Positions 1 through 10,663 of a stretch of DNA of 64,000 nt are shown one piece after another; the first letter of the stretch is position 1; each line of letters opens with the position of its first letter. This DNA comes from Odobenus rosmarus divergens (Eukaryota; Chordata; Mammalia; Carnivora; Odobenidae), in NCBI RefSeq assembly GCF_000321225.1, contig NW_004450286.1:1020508-1084507 (forward strand). Reading direction: 5' to 3'. The position numbers and the translations under genes were made by a program. The notes under the pieces were generated by a model. That model saw only the letters and a list, made by a program, of their open reading frames with translations. It was not told the DNA's origin and searched no databases.

Positions 1-22
1 GGTTCAAGAAGTTATTGATCTT

Positions 23-210
23 GGGGCGCCTGGGTGGCTCAGTCGTTAAGCATCTGCCTTCGGCTCAGGTCATCGTCCCAGGGTCCTGGGATCGAGCCCC
101 GCATCGGGCTCCCTGCTCGGCGGGAAGCCTGCTTCTCCCTCTCCCACTCCCCCTGCTTGTGTTCCCTCTCTCGCTCTATCAAATAAATAAAATCTTAAAA
201 AAAAAAAAAA
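23..210 (+). mobile_element. Full-length carnivore SINE
   Basis: Complete tRNA-derived head, CT-rich middle and AAATAAAATCTT plus A-tail. A 17-bp direct repeat flanks it (6-22 and 211-227), so it is a clean, fairly recent insertion. Confidence 0.95.
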
Positions 211-239
211 AAGAAGTTATTGATCTTTGTCCTTTCTGC

Positions 240-410
240 CCCATATGAAATCTCTGAACTTCCTTGTCTGTAAAGTGGGGTCAAGGACAGTTTCTCCCCC
301 TCAGGATGCTGTGAGATTTAAGTGAGAAATAAATTCATCTAATCTGCTAAGCTCAGCCGCCTTGCACAGAGCACTGAACAAATGCGGATAGCCTGTTACC
401 ATCATTTCTG
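240..410 (+). repeat. MIR remnant
   Basis: Diverged MIR core (TCTGTAAAGTGGGG then GTGAGATTTAAGTGAG). The young SINE at 23-210 inserted just upstream. Confidence 0.6.
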
Positions 411-659
411 CACAAATGCCAGGAGGTACACCTGTCTCTTCCATAATCACCGTACCGACCAGGCGAACTCCCTAAGCGGAGCTTTGAAGGCTCAAACCCA
501 CACGGTAGAGCATGGTGTTCCCTGGAAACAGGGACAGAGGGAGAAGGAGGTAGAAATCATGGCTCAGGAAAAGAGCAGTGAACTGGGCGGGGGGAGTCAA
601 GAGACTAGGTTCAGGTCAACCTGAGACTCAGCTTCCTCGTCTATTAAATGGGCCAATTC

Positions 660-1170
660 ATTCCCTCTTCATTCTACGAATGTTCCTGGGGCGCCTACTA
701 TGTGGGAGGAATTGTTCTAGGAGCTAACAACACAGGACAAAAATCCCACCTTATACATGCTGGCTGGAGACACAGAAATACACCCTATAAATTAGTAAAA
801 TATATAGGGTATGGGGAGGTGAGAGTGATATGGAGGTGAGGCATGACATTTTAGACAGAGTACCTAAGGGAGGCATTTGAGTAAAGATTTGAAGGAAGTA
901 ACACAGCAAGCTATGTGGCTCTCTGAAGGAAAGCATCCCAGATCAAGGTGACAGCCCATGCAAAGGCCCTGAGGTGAGGTGTTCCCAGTGTGCTGAAGGT
1001 GCCCTGAGGCGGTGTGGATGGCTCAGTGTGAGCAAGGGGGTGGGTATTAGACGGGGTGTCCTGGAGGCTACGGTAAGGACACTGGCTCTCATTATGAGTT
1101 AGTGGGGCGCTGCTGGGGCCCTGGGGCAGAGAATTGCCTTGATCTGACGTTCACGTTCTAACGCGGTCAC
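660..1170 (+). repeat. Old interspersed repeat, copy A
   Basis: It begins with a TACTATGTGGGAGGAATTG-type motif. It later carries GATTTGAAGGAAG and GCAAAGGCCCTGAGGTGAG. The stretch at 27950-28700 shares the same series of motifs, as do parts of 17915-18070. It is an ancient mammalian dispersed family; I am not certain of its name. Confidence 0.5.
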
Positions 1171-1819
1171 CCTGTGTTGGGGAACGGGGTGGGGAACGAA
1201 GGTGGAAGCCCACAGACCTGTGTGGGTCATCCCACAGGAGTACTAGTGCTGCTGGGGGCTGGGCCAAGCAGTGTGGGGAAGGTGAGGGAAAAAGGGTTCA
1301 CCCCAGATCTGCTGTGAGGGTGAGGCCCACGGGGCCTGCTCACATGTGGTTCTGGAAGCGTGAGAGAACCAGAGGAACCATGGATGACTCAGGTGTTTGG
1401 CCCAGACAACTGGGGAGGGACCTGGAGACCCATGAAGAAGGACAAACGGGACAGAGGAGAGGTCCGCATGGCGCATCTACAGGCTTCACTGCCCAGAGTC
1501 TGGGCCACAGCCAAGGCTGGCTGCTCACAGGTGGGGAAACTGAGGGAACTGCGTTCTACAGTGAACACCTGTCGTTTAGAAGCCAGAGAGACACGGAATG
1601 AGCTAAGGAGGTGGACAGGCAGGAAGCTGGCCCATTTGGTTCCTATGGCTCCCACCCACCACCCCAAACAAGGACCATGGAGTGGAGGCTCAGCGTCCCC
1701 ACCACTCAGGAAGTCTGCAGGACCCCACGAGGCAATGCAGGATGGTGGCTTTTTCCAGCGCTGGCAACATGGCTCAATCCAGTCTCCACGGATGGCTGCT
1801 CTCGGATCCATGAGTGCTC

Positions 1820-1960
1820 TCTCGCTCTCTTTTTTATTGGGATTTAATTCACATACCATAAAATTCACCCTTTAATTCACATACCATAAAATTAGGCAGT
1901 ATTTCGGACATTCCCAATGCTGTGCAACCATCACCACTCTCTAACTGCAAAATTTCAAAC
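1820..1960 (+). repeat. L1M fragment with short internal tandem duplication
   Basis: Old L1-type sequence (AATTCACATACCATAAAATTC). A unit of about 28 bp starting at 1843 is repeated from 1871, suggesting local slippage. Similar L1 sequence recurs near 33770 and 63780. Confidence 0.6.
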
Positions 1961-3340
1961 CCAAAAAGTTAAACGCAAGGTTACCATCTGACCCAGAAAT
2001 GCCATTCCTAAGGTAGATACCCAAGAGAACTAGGTATCCAAACAAATGCTTGTACACCCATGTTCATAGCAGCACCATTCACAATAGCCAAAAGGTGGAA
2101 ACACTCCAAATGTCCCTGAACTGATACATGGATAAACACAATGTGGTCTCTCCATACAATGGTCTTATTATTCAGCTATAAAAAAAAAAAAAAATGAAGT
2201 ATGCTACATGCTACAACACACTCAAACCTTGATAACAGGATTCCAAGCCAGACACAAAAAGGCACATATTATATAATCCAATAGGGAAATCCACAGAGAC
2301 AGCACACAGCTTAGTGGTTACCAGGAGCTGGGAAGAGGGGCAGGGCTGGGGTGGATCCCAAGTGACTGCTTAAGAGATATGGGGTTTCCTTTTGGGGCGA
2401 CGAATATGTTTTGGATGTTCAACATCACTGATCAAGGAAATACAAATCAAAACCGTGATGAGATATCACCTCATGCCTGTCAGGAGGGCTACTTTTAAAA
2501 AAAAAAAAAAAAAAAAGACAAGTGTTAGCAAGGATGTAGAGAAACGAGAACGCTTGCACGCTGTGGGCAGGAATGTAAAATGGTGCAGCCACTCTGGGAA
2601 ATAGTACCAAAGTTCCTCAAAAAATTTAAAATAGAATTACCACGGGATCCAGCAATCACGCTTCTGTGGATATTCACCCAAAAGAATTAAAATCAGGATC
2701 CCAAAGAGATATTACTATTAGCACACTCGTGTTTGCTGTGGCACTAATCACAACAGCCAAGGGGCGAAAATAGCCGAAATGCCCACTGACGGATGAATGG
2801 ATAAAGATGTGGTCTAGCCGTACAATAGAATAGCGCTCAGTCTTAAGAAAGAAGGAAATTCTGCAATATGCCACAACATAGATGAGCCTTGAGAACGTTA
2901 TGCTAAGTAAAATAAGCCAGTCCCAGAAAGACAAATACTGTAGATTCCATTTATATGAGGTATCTAAAGTAGTCAAATTCATGCACTCACAGAGTGGAAC
3001 CGTGGCTGCCAGGGGCCAGAGGGAGGGGAAATGGGGGTTAGTAATCAATGGGCATGCGGTTTCAGTGAAACAATATGAATACATTCTAGAGATCTGCTGA
3101 ACAACATTGTCTCTATAGTCATCATTATTGCACACTTAAAATTTTATTAAGAAGGCAATCCCATGCTAAGTGCTCTTACCACAATAAAATAAAATTTTAA
3201 GAAATGTTTTGGAATTACACAGAAGTGATGGTTGGTTGTACCACATTGTAAATGTGCTAAATACACTGAACTAACCGCGCACTTTCAAACAGTTAATCTT
3301 GTGTCATGTGAATTTCACCTCAATTTGTAAAAAACAAAAA
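1961..3340 (+). mobile_element. Nested old L1 3' ends
   Basis: The first L1 3' end (about 1961-2417, AGCAGCACCATTCACAATAG) breaks off at ATATGTTTTGGA. It resumes at about 3205 with AATGTTTTGGA. The DNA between is a second, 5'-truncated L1 3' end of the same orientation (about 2418-3204) with its own A-rich tail. The repeated ATGTTTTGGA fits a target-site duplication. Neither copy can encode protein. Confidence 0.75.
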
Positions 3341-4178
3341 AGTAATGAGCACATCCCCTGGGTCATCTGAATGACCTTATTCATAAGCAAGCACTGCCGT
3401 GCAATTTGGGGCTGAAGTCTGCCCCTGCATTTACAATCAAGGTCCTTTTCTGTGAAGGCCAAATCACATCATTGCACATGGTACAAACAAAGGTGGTGGT
3501 TCAAGCAGAGGAGGGGGTGAGGTGGAGAAGTGAGCCACCCCATACATAGCCCATGGCAGCCTGGACATGCCCAGTTCAAAGGCCTGCCTCTTAGGAGTGG
3601 GGACGATGTTCGTGTTGACAGCATCTGTGTGAACTGAGCAAAATCCACCTCTGTTTATGCCAAATGCCTGATTCCCACAGGAAGTGGGTTTAAGACCCAA
3701 TATATACAGATTTCAATAACACCACTATTCCACCCTTATCTTCAATCAAACAAGCCAGCGCCCCAGATATCAAGTGGTGCACTACTGAGACAGACATTTG
3801 GGGATTACTCACTGGCAGTCTAGGCTCTAATGTGAGTGATCAGAATTACCCCCAAACCAGCCAACCAGCCAGCATCATTAATGCCACTCTGTACAGCAAG
3901 TTCAGGTGACAGAGGCAGGGGAAACAGAAGAGACCCAGCTTTCTACTATCAATCCAACACTGGCAATTTAGGTGCAGCTTACATCCTTCCCAATACATTA
4001 ACATTGTTCATTTGCAATGGGTTGGCTTTCTGGTTTTATTGGTATTTCATGTTTATTTCATGGTTATGGAGAAACTATGTAAATGTAAGGCATTTACATC
4101 TAGTTTTATATTTGTACACGTTTAAGTTATTATTCTAATAAGAAACCTTAAACCAATGGAGTGAGGTTTTTCTCTCTC

Positions 4179-4348
4179 TTTTTTTTTAAAGATTTTATTT
4201 ATTTATTTGAGAGAGAGAGAGAGAAAGTGAGAAGTAGGCTCCCCACTGAGCAGAGAGCCAATGCAGGGCTCCATCCCAGGACCCTGGGATCATGACCTGA
4301 GCTGAAGGCAGATAGATGCTTAACCGATTGAGCCACCAAGGCACCCCC
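4179..4348 (-). mobile_element. Carnivore SINE, antisense
   Basis: T-run and AAAGATTTTATTTATT on the left, GAGCCACCAAGGCACCCC on the right. Moderately diverged. Confidence 0.9.
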
Positions 4349-4364
4349 TATTTTTTTCTTTTAT

Positions 4365-4557
4365 TAAAGATTTTATTTATTTATTTGAGAGAGCGAGAAT
4401 GAGACAGAGAGAGCGCACATGAGAGGGGGGAGGGTCAGAGGGAGAAGCAGACTCCCTGCCGAGCAGGGAACCCGATGCGGGACTCGATCCCGGGACTCCA
4501 GGATCATGACCTGAGCCGAAAGCAGTTGCTTAACCAACTGAGCCACCCAGGCGCCCC
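4365..4557 (-). mobile_element. Carnivore SINE, antisense, abutting the previous copy
   Basis: Full head and tail. A direct repeat of about 13-15 bp (TATTTTTTTCTTT, 4349 and 4558) shows an independent insertion immediately beside the preceding SINE. Confidence 0.9.
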
Positions 4558-4587
4558 TATTTTTTTCTTTTAAAAGAGAGTCCACAA

Positions 4588-4725
4588 GGGGCACCCGGCA
4601 TTGGTCTCTCTGCTCAGCAGGGAGTCTGCTTCTCCCTCTCTCTGCCCCTCCCCCCAATTCATGCTCGCTCTCTCTCTCTCAAATGGATAGATAAAATCTT
4701 TAAATAAATAAGTAAATAGTAAAAA
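4588..4725 (+). mobile_element. Internally deleted carnivore SINE
   Basis: The head (GGGGCACC) is joined almost directly to the CT-rich 3' half, so most of the tRNA part is missing. Flanks share AAAAG(A/G)GAGTCCA(C/T)A. Confidence 0.75.
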
Positions 4726-4794
4726 CTTTAAAAGGGAGTCCATAAAACACACACACGCGCACGCTCCATGACTCCATGCACAATGTCCCGAATA

Positions 4795-5003
4795 AGCGAC
4801 TTTAGAGACACAGAAAGTAGATCAGTGGGCTGGGGGTGGGGAGTGACAACTAATAGATACAGAATATCTTTTTGGGGGTTGATAAAAATGTTGTAATCAG
4901 ATAGTGGTGACACAGTCAGGGCTCTAAATATACTAAAAGTTATTGAGTTGTACACTTTAAATTGGTGAATTGTATGGCATATAAATTCTATCTCAAAATG
5001 CTA
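4795..5003 (+). repeat. L1M 3'-end fragment
   Basis: AGAGACACAGAAAGTAGATCAG through TTGTACACTTTAAATTGG and ATAAATTCTATCTCAA is typical of old L1 3' ends. It is cut by the following SINE. Confidence 0.75.
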
Positions 5004-5194
5004 TTTTTTTAAAAGATTTTATTTATTTGAGAGAGTGAGAGAGAGAGCGCGCACGAGCTGGGGGGCAGAGGGAAAGGGAGAAGCAGACTCCCCACTGAGC
5101 AGGGAGCCCGACGTGGGGCTCGATCCCAGGACCCTGAGATCATGACCTGAGCCAAAAGCAGACGTTTAACCAACTGAGCCACCCGGGCGCCCCC
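5004..5194 (-). mobile_element. Carnivore SINE, antisense
   Basis: AAAGATTTTATTTATTTGAGAGAG tail region through CCACCCGGGCGCCCC head. An AAAAT(G/T)CTATTTTT motif occurs on both sides. Confidence 0.9.
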
Positions 5195-5219
5195 AAAATT
5201 CTATTTTTATTTTGTATTT

Positions 5220-5392
5220 ATTTTTTTAAAGATTTTATTTATTTATTTGAGAGAGAGAAAGCAAGAGAGCACAAACAGTGGGGAGGGGTGGAGGGAAAGG
5301 GAGAAATTCCCTGCTGAGTGGGGAGACGGATGCAGGACTGGATCCCAAGACCCTGAGATCATGACCTGAGCTGAAGGCAGGCATTTAAGCTA
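5220..5392 (-). mobile_element. Carnivore SINE, antisense, 5'-truncated
   Basis: The tail and body are present, but the head beyond GAGCTGAAGGCAG is missing or decayed. Confidence 0.8.
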
Positions 5393-5394
5393 TT

Positions 5395-6590
5395 TTTAAA
5401 AGGGGAAGGGTCCACATGTTACCCAGGTCTGAGCAGCACTAAATTGGAGAAATCACAGGGAAATCAGAAAGCCCACCTATTGTTAGCTTCCCTCCCAGGC
5501 TCACGCCCCTCTCCCTCTCCCTAAACCAGCCCCAAGGGCTCAGAGAAGGAGGCTGACATGAAACCCAGTCACAAGACGAGCCCATCCTGGAACACAACTC
5601 AGGATCCCCATCTCACAGAGCTCACTTCATACAACAACAGCAAGATACTGTTTTGAATTATTAAACTAGGAAAAACTTGAAAACAATGAAAACAACCGAT
5701 GTTAGTAAGTATGCACAGAATGTGAATCATTCATACATGCATGGCAATGGTCAAGGAAAAAAGCGTGACAATACAGACGCAGAGCCTCCATGACCCCATC
5801 GGGTGGGGTCAGGTAGAGCCAGGCACATGCAAACCTGAGCCCAGGAGGCTCCTCTTCCCCAGGAGGCCACAGACTTCCCCACCCTCCACCCGCACACCCA
5901 AGGCAGGGTTTCTGTTGTCTCGACAAGGTGCAATTTGACTGCAACAGGAAGGGAGGCCTCCAGGGTCTGCCTTTGGTCGTCCAACAAATCACTCTCTCCT
6001 TAGGCCTATCCCTTCCCGCAACATGTCATGGGGCCCGGAAGAGGAAGCCCCTGCAGCCAGCTGCCAGTGGGAGGCGGTAGTGACAGAGGCAGGAACGCCC
6101 GTCCACCCAGATGCCCAGCTACCCCTCGCCCACCCCGAGGACAGTCTGATCTCTTGTGTTCCAATGCCTCCCTCCTCCAGAAACCTGATCTGAATGGCCT
6201 ATCTCCAGGAAGCCTTCATTCTGTCTCCCCAAACCCTGGCTGAGCCCCAGCTCGGAGCCAGGGGGAGAGGGACACCTGCCCGTGTAGCCCAGGCCCCCAT
6301 GTCTGGGCCCGCCGATCCCAGGGAAGGGACACAGAGCTCCAAAGGCAGTGCTGGGACCCTCCCCAAGACCAACGGCTAATAAGTGAGAAAGCAGCCCCAG
6401 GGCCATGGCCCCAGTGTGACTTACATCCCCAAATCAAAACTACACAAATTCACACGGAGGCACAGAAGAAACAACCAAGGGATACTCAGCAAACTGCGGA
6501 TGGCGTTATCTCTGGCAAAGACGGAAATTGGGGGTTGGGGTGTTCCACTTACTCTCTCTGTAGGAAGCTACTACTTGATTCTTTCATAAT
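5395..6590. other. Non-coding stretch, nothing recognised
   Basis: Unique-looking, moderately GC-rich sequence. Chance open frames only; no splice-bounded coding exon or clear repeat seen. Confidence 0.4.
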
Positions 6591-6599
6591 TACCTTATA

Positions 6600-7375
6600 T
6601 TCTTTTTTAATTGACGGCATTGGGCAGGCACCCCCTGGGAACCTGAGAAGCAGTCCCCCCCACGCCCTGGAATACTACTCTGCAGTCAAAAAGGAAGGCA
6701 CAGGGGAAACGTCCAGCAACATGGGCACATCTCAATGCCACATGGAGCAGAGAAGCCAGACAGGAGACTACCTATGATGTGACAATCTAAGAAAAACAAA
6801 CCCAGAGGGACGGAAAGGACCGAAGTGGGCCAGGTGCCAGGAGTGGGAGTGGTGACTGGCTGCACTGGAGCTCGAGGAACCTTCCAGATGGTGAAGTGCT
6901 CTCAGACTTGAGGGAGGTGGTGGCTGCAGGTCCCTGGCAGTTACCAGCACTCACAGCTGTGCACTTAGAATGCACAAATTTTATGGTACATATACCTCCA
7001 TAAAATTTTTTTAGGGGCACCTGGTGGCTCAGTCACCTAGGCATCCGCCTTCAGCTGCCTTCTGGAATTGAGTCCCACATCAGGCTCCCTGCTCTGTGGG
7101 GACTCTGCTTCTCCCTCTCTCTCTGCCCCTCCCCACATGCTCTCTCTCTTTCTCTCAAATAAATAAATAAAATCTTAAAAAAAAAAAACGTTTTTTAAAG
7201 TAAGGCAGAGGTGGGAACAGGAATTTGCCCAGTGGGTTCGGGTTTTCCTTTGGGGTGATAAATGTTTTGGAACTTGACAGAAGCAGTGGTCAAACGACAT
7301 GGTGGATGTACAGGCCACTGAAATGTACACTTGAAAATAATTAATTTTATGTCAAGTGAATATCACCTCAACAAA
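6600..7375 (+). repeat. Old L1 3'-end remnants split by a SINE
   Basis: Sequences such as GGAATACTACTCTGCAGTCAAAAAGGAAGG, then a break at 7014-7188. After it, GGGGTGATAAATGTTTTGGAACTTGACAGAAG and ATGTCAAGTGAATATCACCTCAAC follow. These are typical of aged L1 3' ends. Confidence 0.65.
7014..7188 (+). mobile_element. Carnivore SINE inside L1 remnant
   Basis: GGGGCACCTGGTGGCTCAGTC head through AAATAAAATCTTAAAA tail. Slightly shortened in the middle. Confidence 0.9.
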
Positions 7376-8995
7376 AAAAAAAAAAAGATTTTTTTTTAGG
7401 GAGGGAGGGAGGGAAAAAATTATGCCCGTTTTGCAGACGGGAAATTGGGCTCCAAGGCAGCAGTGAAATGCCAGTCCAGGGCTTATCCACCTCAGGCCCG
7501 GCTCAGGGCCCAGTAGAGAGACCTGCACTGCACCTCCCTCAAGGGCTCTGCACCTGGAGCACCCGATCTCCGGGGGGGGGCCCTTCTCTCTGAAGCATCT
7601 GGAAACCAGAGCTTCCCAACAGGCCTTGGAGTGAGCCAGCAAAGCGGCCCCTGCAGGAGACCTCCAAAGCCCATGAGGCTCGATCCAAAGGCAGGGCTGC
7701 CATGGGGGCAGGGAGCGTGCACCCACCAAGCAGGTGGTCAAACTGAAGCTGAAGAACTGTTGGGCCAGGATGCAGACGGGAAGGGGGCCGCCATCAGATC
7801 CAGCCTGGAGGAGGTCTTCGCGGCCCTGCCAGTCAGGGCCCTGGGGCTCTGATGAAGGGCTGCCCCAGAGAATTAAGAGGTCAGCACCCACTTCAGGGAC
7901 CCCAGGAGGAAGGACTCAGTAACTACAGGGCAGCAGTCAAAGGGGACATGTCCAACAGTCACTCTGTGACCAGCAGGAGAGGGTTAACTTCGTCATGGGG
8001 TCTACAGTTCCCGGAAAAGGAAAAGGAAAGAGGAGGGAAACTCCCCTCTGTGCTTTCTAAACATCCAACAATCTTCAAAACATCCAAGCATCCCTGTCCT
8101 ACACTCTGGGGAAGGTCTGGACAGAGGCCGCACAGCCTGCAGGCAGGGAGGCCCTGTGGCTCAGCAGGCAGCAGAGGTTGGCAAGGCCAAGGTCATCTGA
8201 GGTTACCCACCTCTCTCCTCCTGCATGGGGCCAACCCAGTCTCTTGGCAGTGGGGCCGTTTCTCATGGGAGAGGCCGGGAGGCCAAGCAGTGGACCCACA
8301 GCGCTCCCAGCACCACACCCTCCCTCCTGGAATTTCCAAAAGCCCTAGCTCCCTGGGAGCCCACAGGGTCAGCATGACACACCCAGTTCCCAGATGCTCC
8401 CTGCTGCCTGCCTTGGGCATGTAGGTTACCCCAGATGCCCTGTGTCTCTCTCATCAGAGTACCCCGGCCAAGAAGGGACACCCTTCGGAGCTAAAGCCAG
8501 TCCACACGTCAGTTATAGGAAATATATACAAACACTTCCCCAAGGTCCCAGAATTCCACTATTAGACATTCACTCCTTAGGAAAAGCTAAGGAGCTTTCA
8601 AAGGCTTCGGTTCATTCCCAAGATGGGGGACCTATTAACCCATGGGTATCCTAACTAAGAGCAAAAATAGGCATGTTCCTGGGGCAGGAGCAGTCTGGAG
8701 CCCCATCTCAAAAACAAGGGCCCCTAGGGAGGGCTGGCAGGCATTTCTAAGAGGCAGGAGGGTCTCTGGAGAATGAGGGGACAGCAAATGTGACTCCTAA
8801 AAGGGAAGTGAGAGGTGCAGAATTCTGGTGGGCCTCCAGCTTGTGTCCTGAGGGAAACCAGGGCTGCCTCTGAGCCCAGAGTGGGAGGGACAGAAGGTCC
8901 CAGCATGCAAGGGCTTTCTTGACAGGGCGAGATGCTAAGTGTGGGTCCCATCCCCAAGTGCATGGATCTGCTCGTGTTCCTAAACACACCAAGCT
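7376..8995. other. Non-coding stretch with an L1-like scrap
   Basis: A short L1-like piece occurs around 8490-8680 (GTCCCAGAATTCCACTATTAG). The rest is unassigned, with no coding similarity. Confidence 0.35.
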
Positions 8996-8999
8996 GTCA

Positions 9000-9280
9000 C
9001 CCCTCTGCACGGGCTGCTCTTTCCGCTTGGGAAGGCTTCCCTCACCTTTGGAAACTCTTGTCCATCCTTCAAAGCCCACCTGATGCATCCACCCTACCCC
9101 AGGCAGGCCATTCCCTCCCTCCAACTGCCATCACAGCTAGCGCAGACACCGGGAAGGTGCCAGTCGGGTATGGTACAATGTATGTACGTGCCTCTGTCAC
9201 CCAGCAGGACTCGGTCTCACTCACCTTTGGTCCCCTGCACCTCATACTGAACCCAGGGCCAGGAACCCCAATCGAGAGGC
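9000..9280 (+). repeat. L2 remnant
   Basis: TGCTCTTTCCGCTTGGGAAGGCTTCCCTCACC and CTTCAAAGCCCACCTGATGC resemble the L2 3' region. Highly diverged. Confidence 0.5.
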
Positions 9281-9349
9281 ATGCATAGTGGTGCCTTTGG
9301 ACCATGAGGCACCTCTCCCTCTGTGGAGAAGGCAGTCACCATGGTAATC

Positions 9350-9595
9350 ACAGAAGCACCTGATGTTTACTGAGTACTTACTAAGAGCCTCATGTGACCC
9401 CAGGGGCATTCCAGGCACCACCTCCTTTCATCATTGAGACATCCCTCTAAGGGATTTACTATCATTAACCCTGCTACACAAGGAAATCAGGCACAGAGAG
9501 GGGAAGTGAGCTGCCCAGGGGCGCACAGCTAATGAGAGTAGGACCCGAAATTCAGACCTTAGTGGTATGGTTCCAGAACCGGTGTTCTTAGCCAC
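9350..9595 (-). repeat. MIR remnant, antisense
   Basis: TGTTTACTGAGTACTTACTAAGAG through GGCACAGAGAGGGGAAGTGAG and GCTGCCCAGGGGCGCACAGCTAATGAG follows the MIR pattern in reverse. Confidence 0.7.
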
Positions 9596-10159
9596 TACAG
9601 ATCCACTGGCGGGTAGGAAGATGGTCAGGGAGCAGTTGACAAGCTCTACGTAAAAGAGGAACTCAGAGATTTGAATGGCCAGTGCTTCCCAGGCCTTCTC
9701 TTTCCCCAGGTCCCAGCCAAAGACCCAAGAAGAGCAGCAGAGACTCCTCCCATACTGAGGCTGCTTGCAGGCCCACTCCTGTGCTGAGTGCCGGCTCTAA
9801 GAAACGTCAAAGGGCCGGCAAGCACCTTGGCCCATACCAGGGAGGCACCCGGCTGCCCGCTGGGATGCAGAGCCATGATCTGGGGCTATTCTTAGCAAAC
9901 CACTGGCTCCCCTCCCAGAGGCCTGGCAGGCAGCAGGCCCAAGCCTCCATACGCCCTGCCTGCCATTTCCTGACCCTGCATGTGGAGATCCCACGGGATT
10001 ATGGAGTGGCTGGTGGGCAAGGGTTGAGGACAAAGCCCTCCAGCTTTCCAGTGAGAGGTGCCTGCCCGCCCCGCTTGCCCGCCCCTGGCTGCAGCTCTGG
10101 GGGGTCCTGGCCACAGGGGAAGGCTCGTCATCAAAGCCGCACCAACAGTACTCACTCTG

Positions 10160-10350
10160 TACCCTACCCTGGGCCACATGCCTTCCGCTGATTTTCTCCC
10201 ATTTAACCCTCAAAACACCCTCAGGGGCTTGGGGGGACTGGCCCCATTTTAAAGATGAGGAGTTTTACGCTAAAGGTAAACCAATTCAGACGTTAAGTAA
10301 CTTGCCCAGGGTCATGCAGTGGGTTAGTGTCAAACTGTGTCTAGACTCTG
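10160..10350 (-). repeat. MIR remnant, antisense
   Basis: CCATTTTAAAGATGAGGAG and GTTAAGTAACTTGCCCAGGGTCATGCAG match the MIR core. Confidence 0.7.
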
Positions 10351-10548
10351 GGCTGGCTCCCAGTCTCCAGGTTGGGCAGAACCAAAGTGACGACAGCCAG
10401 AAGCTGGGGGTCCCCTTCCCTGGCCAAGCCCAGGGTTTAGGGGAGGGGGCACCTGAGGGCAACAGTCTCATCAAAGACCCCCCCCCTGCATGTCTGCCTT
10501 TTCTCTTCCCTAAGAATGGTCTCTTCCTGACGCCCCTGGCTCTTCCTG

Positions 10549-10662
10549 AGGCACCTGGCTGGCTCAGTCGGTACAGCCTGTGACTCTTGATCTCAGGGTC
10601 ATGAGTTCAAGCCCCACGCTGGGTGTAGAGATTACTATTAAAAAAAATAAACTTAAAAAAAA
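10549..10662 (+). mobile_element. Short (older-type) carnivore tRNA-SINE
   Basis: tRNA-like head with CTCAGTCGGTACAGCC and ATCTCAGGGTCATGAGTTCAAG, then GTGTAGAGATTAC and an A-rich tail. It lacks the CT-rich segment. AAGAATGGTC flanks it at 10512 and 10663, with about 25 extra bases at the 5' side. Confidence 0.85.
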
Positions 10663-10663
10663 G

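Noticed and set aside
1360..1875. 171-codon plus-strand frame and a 159-codon frame opposite it
   Set aside because: No similarity recognised. The end runs into L1-derived sequence. Treated as chance.
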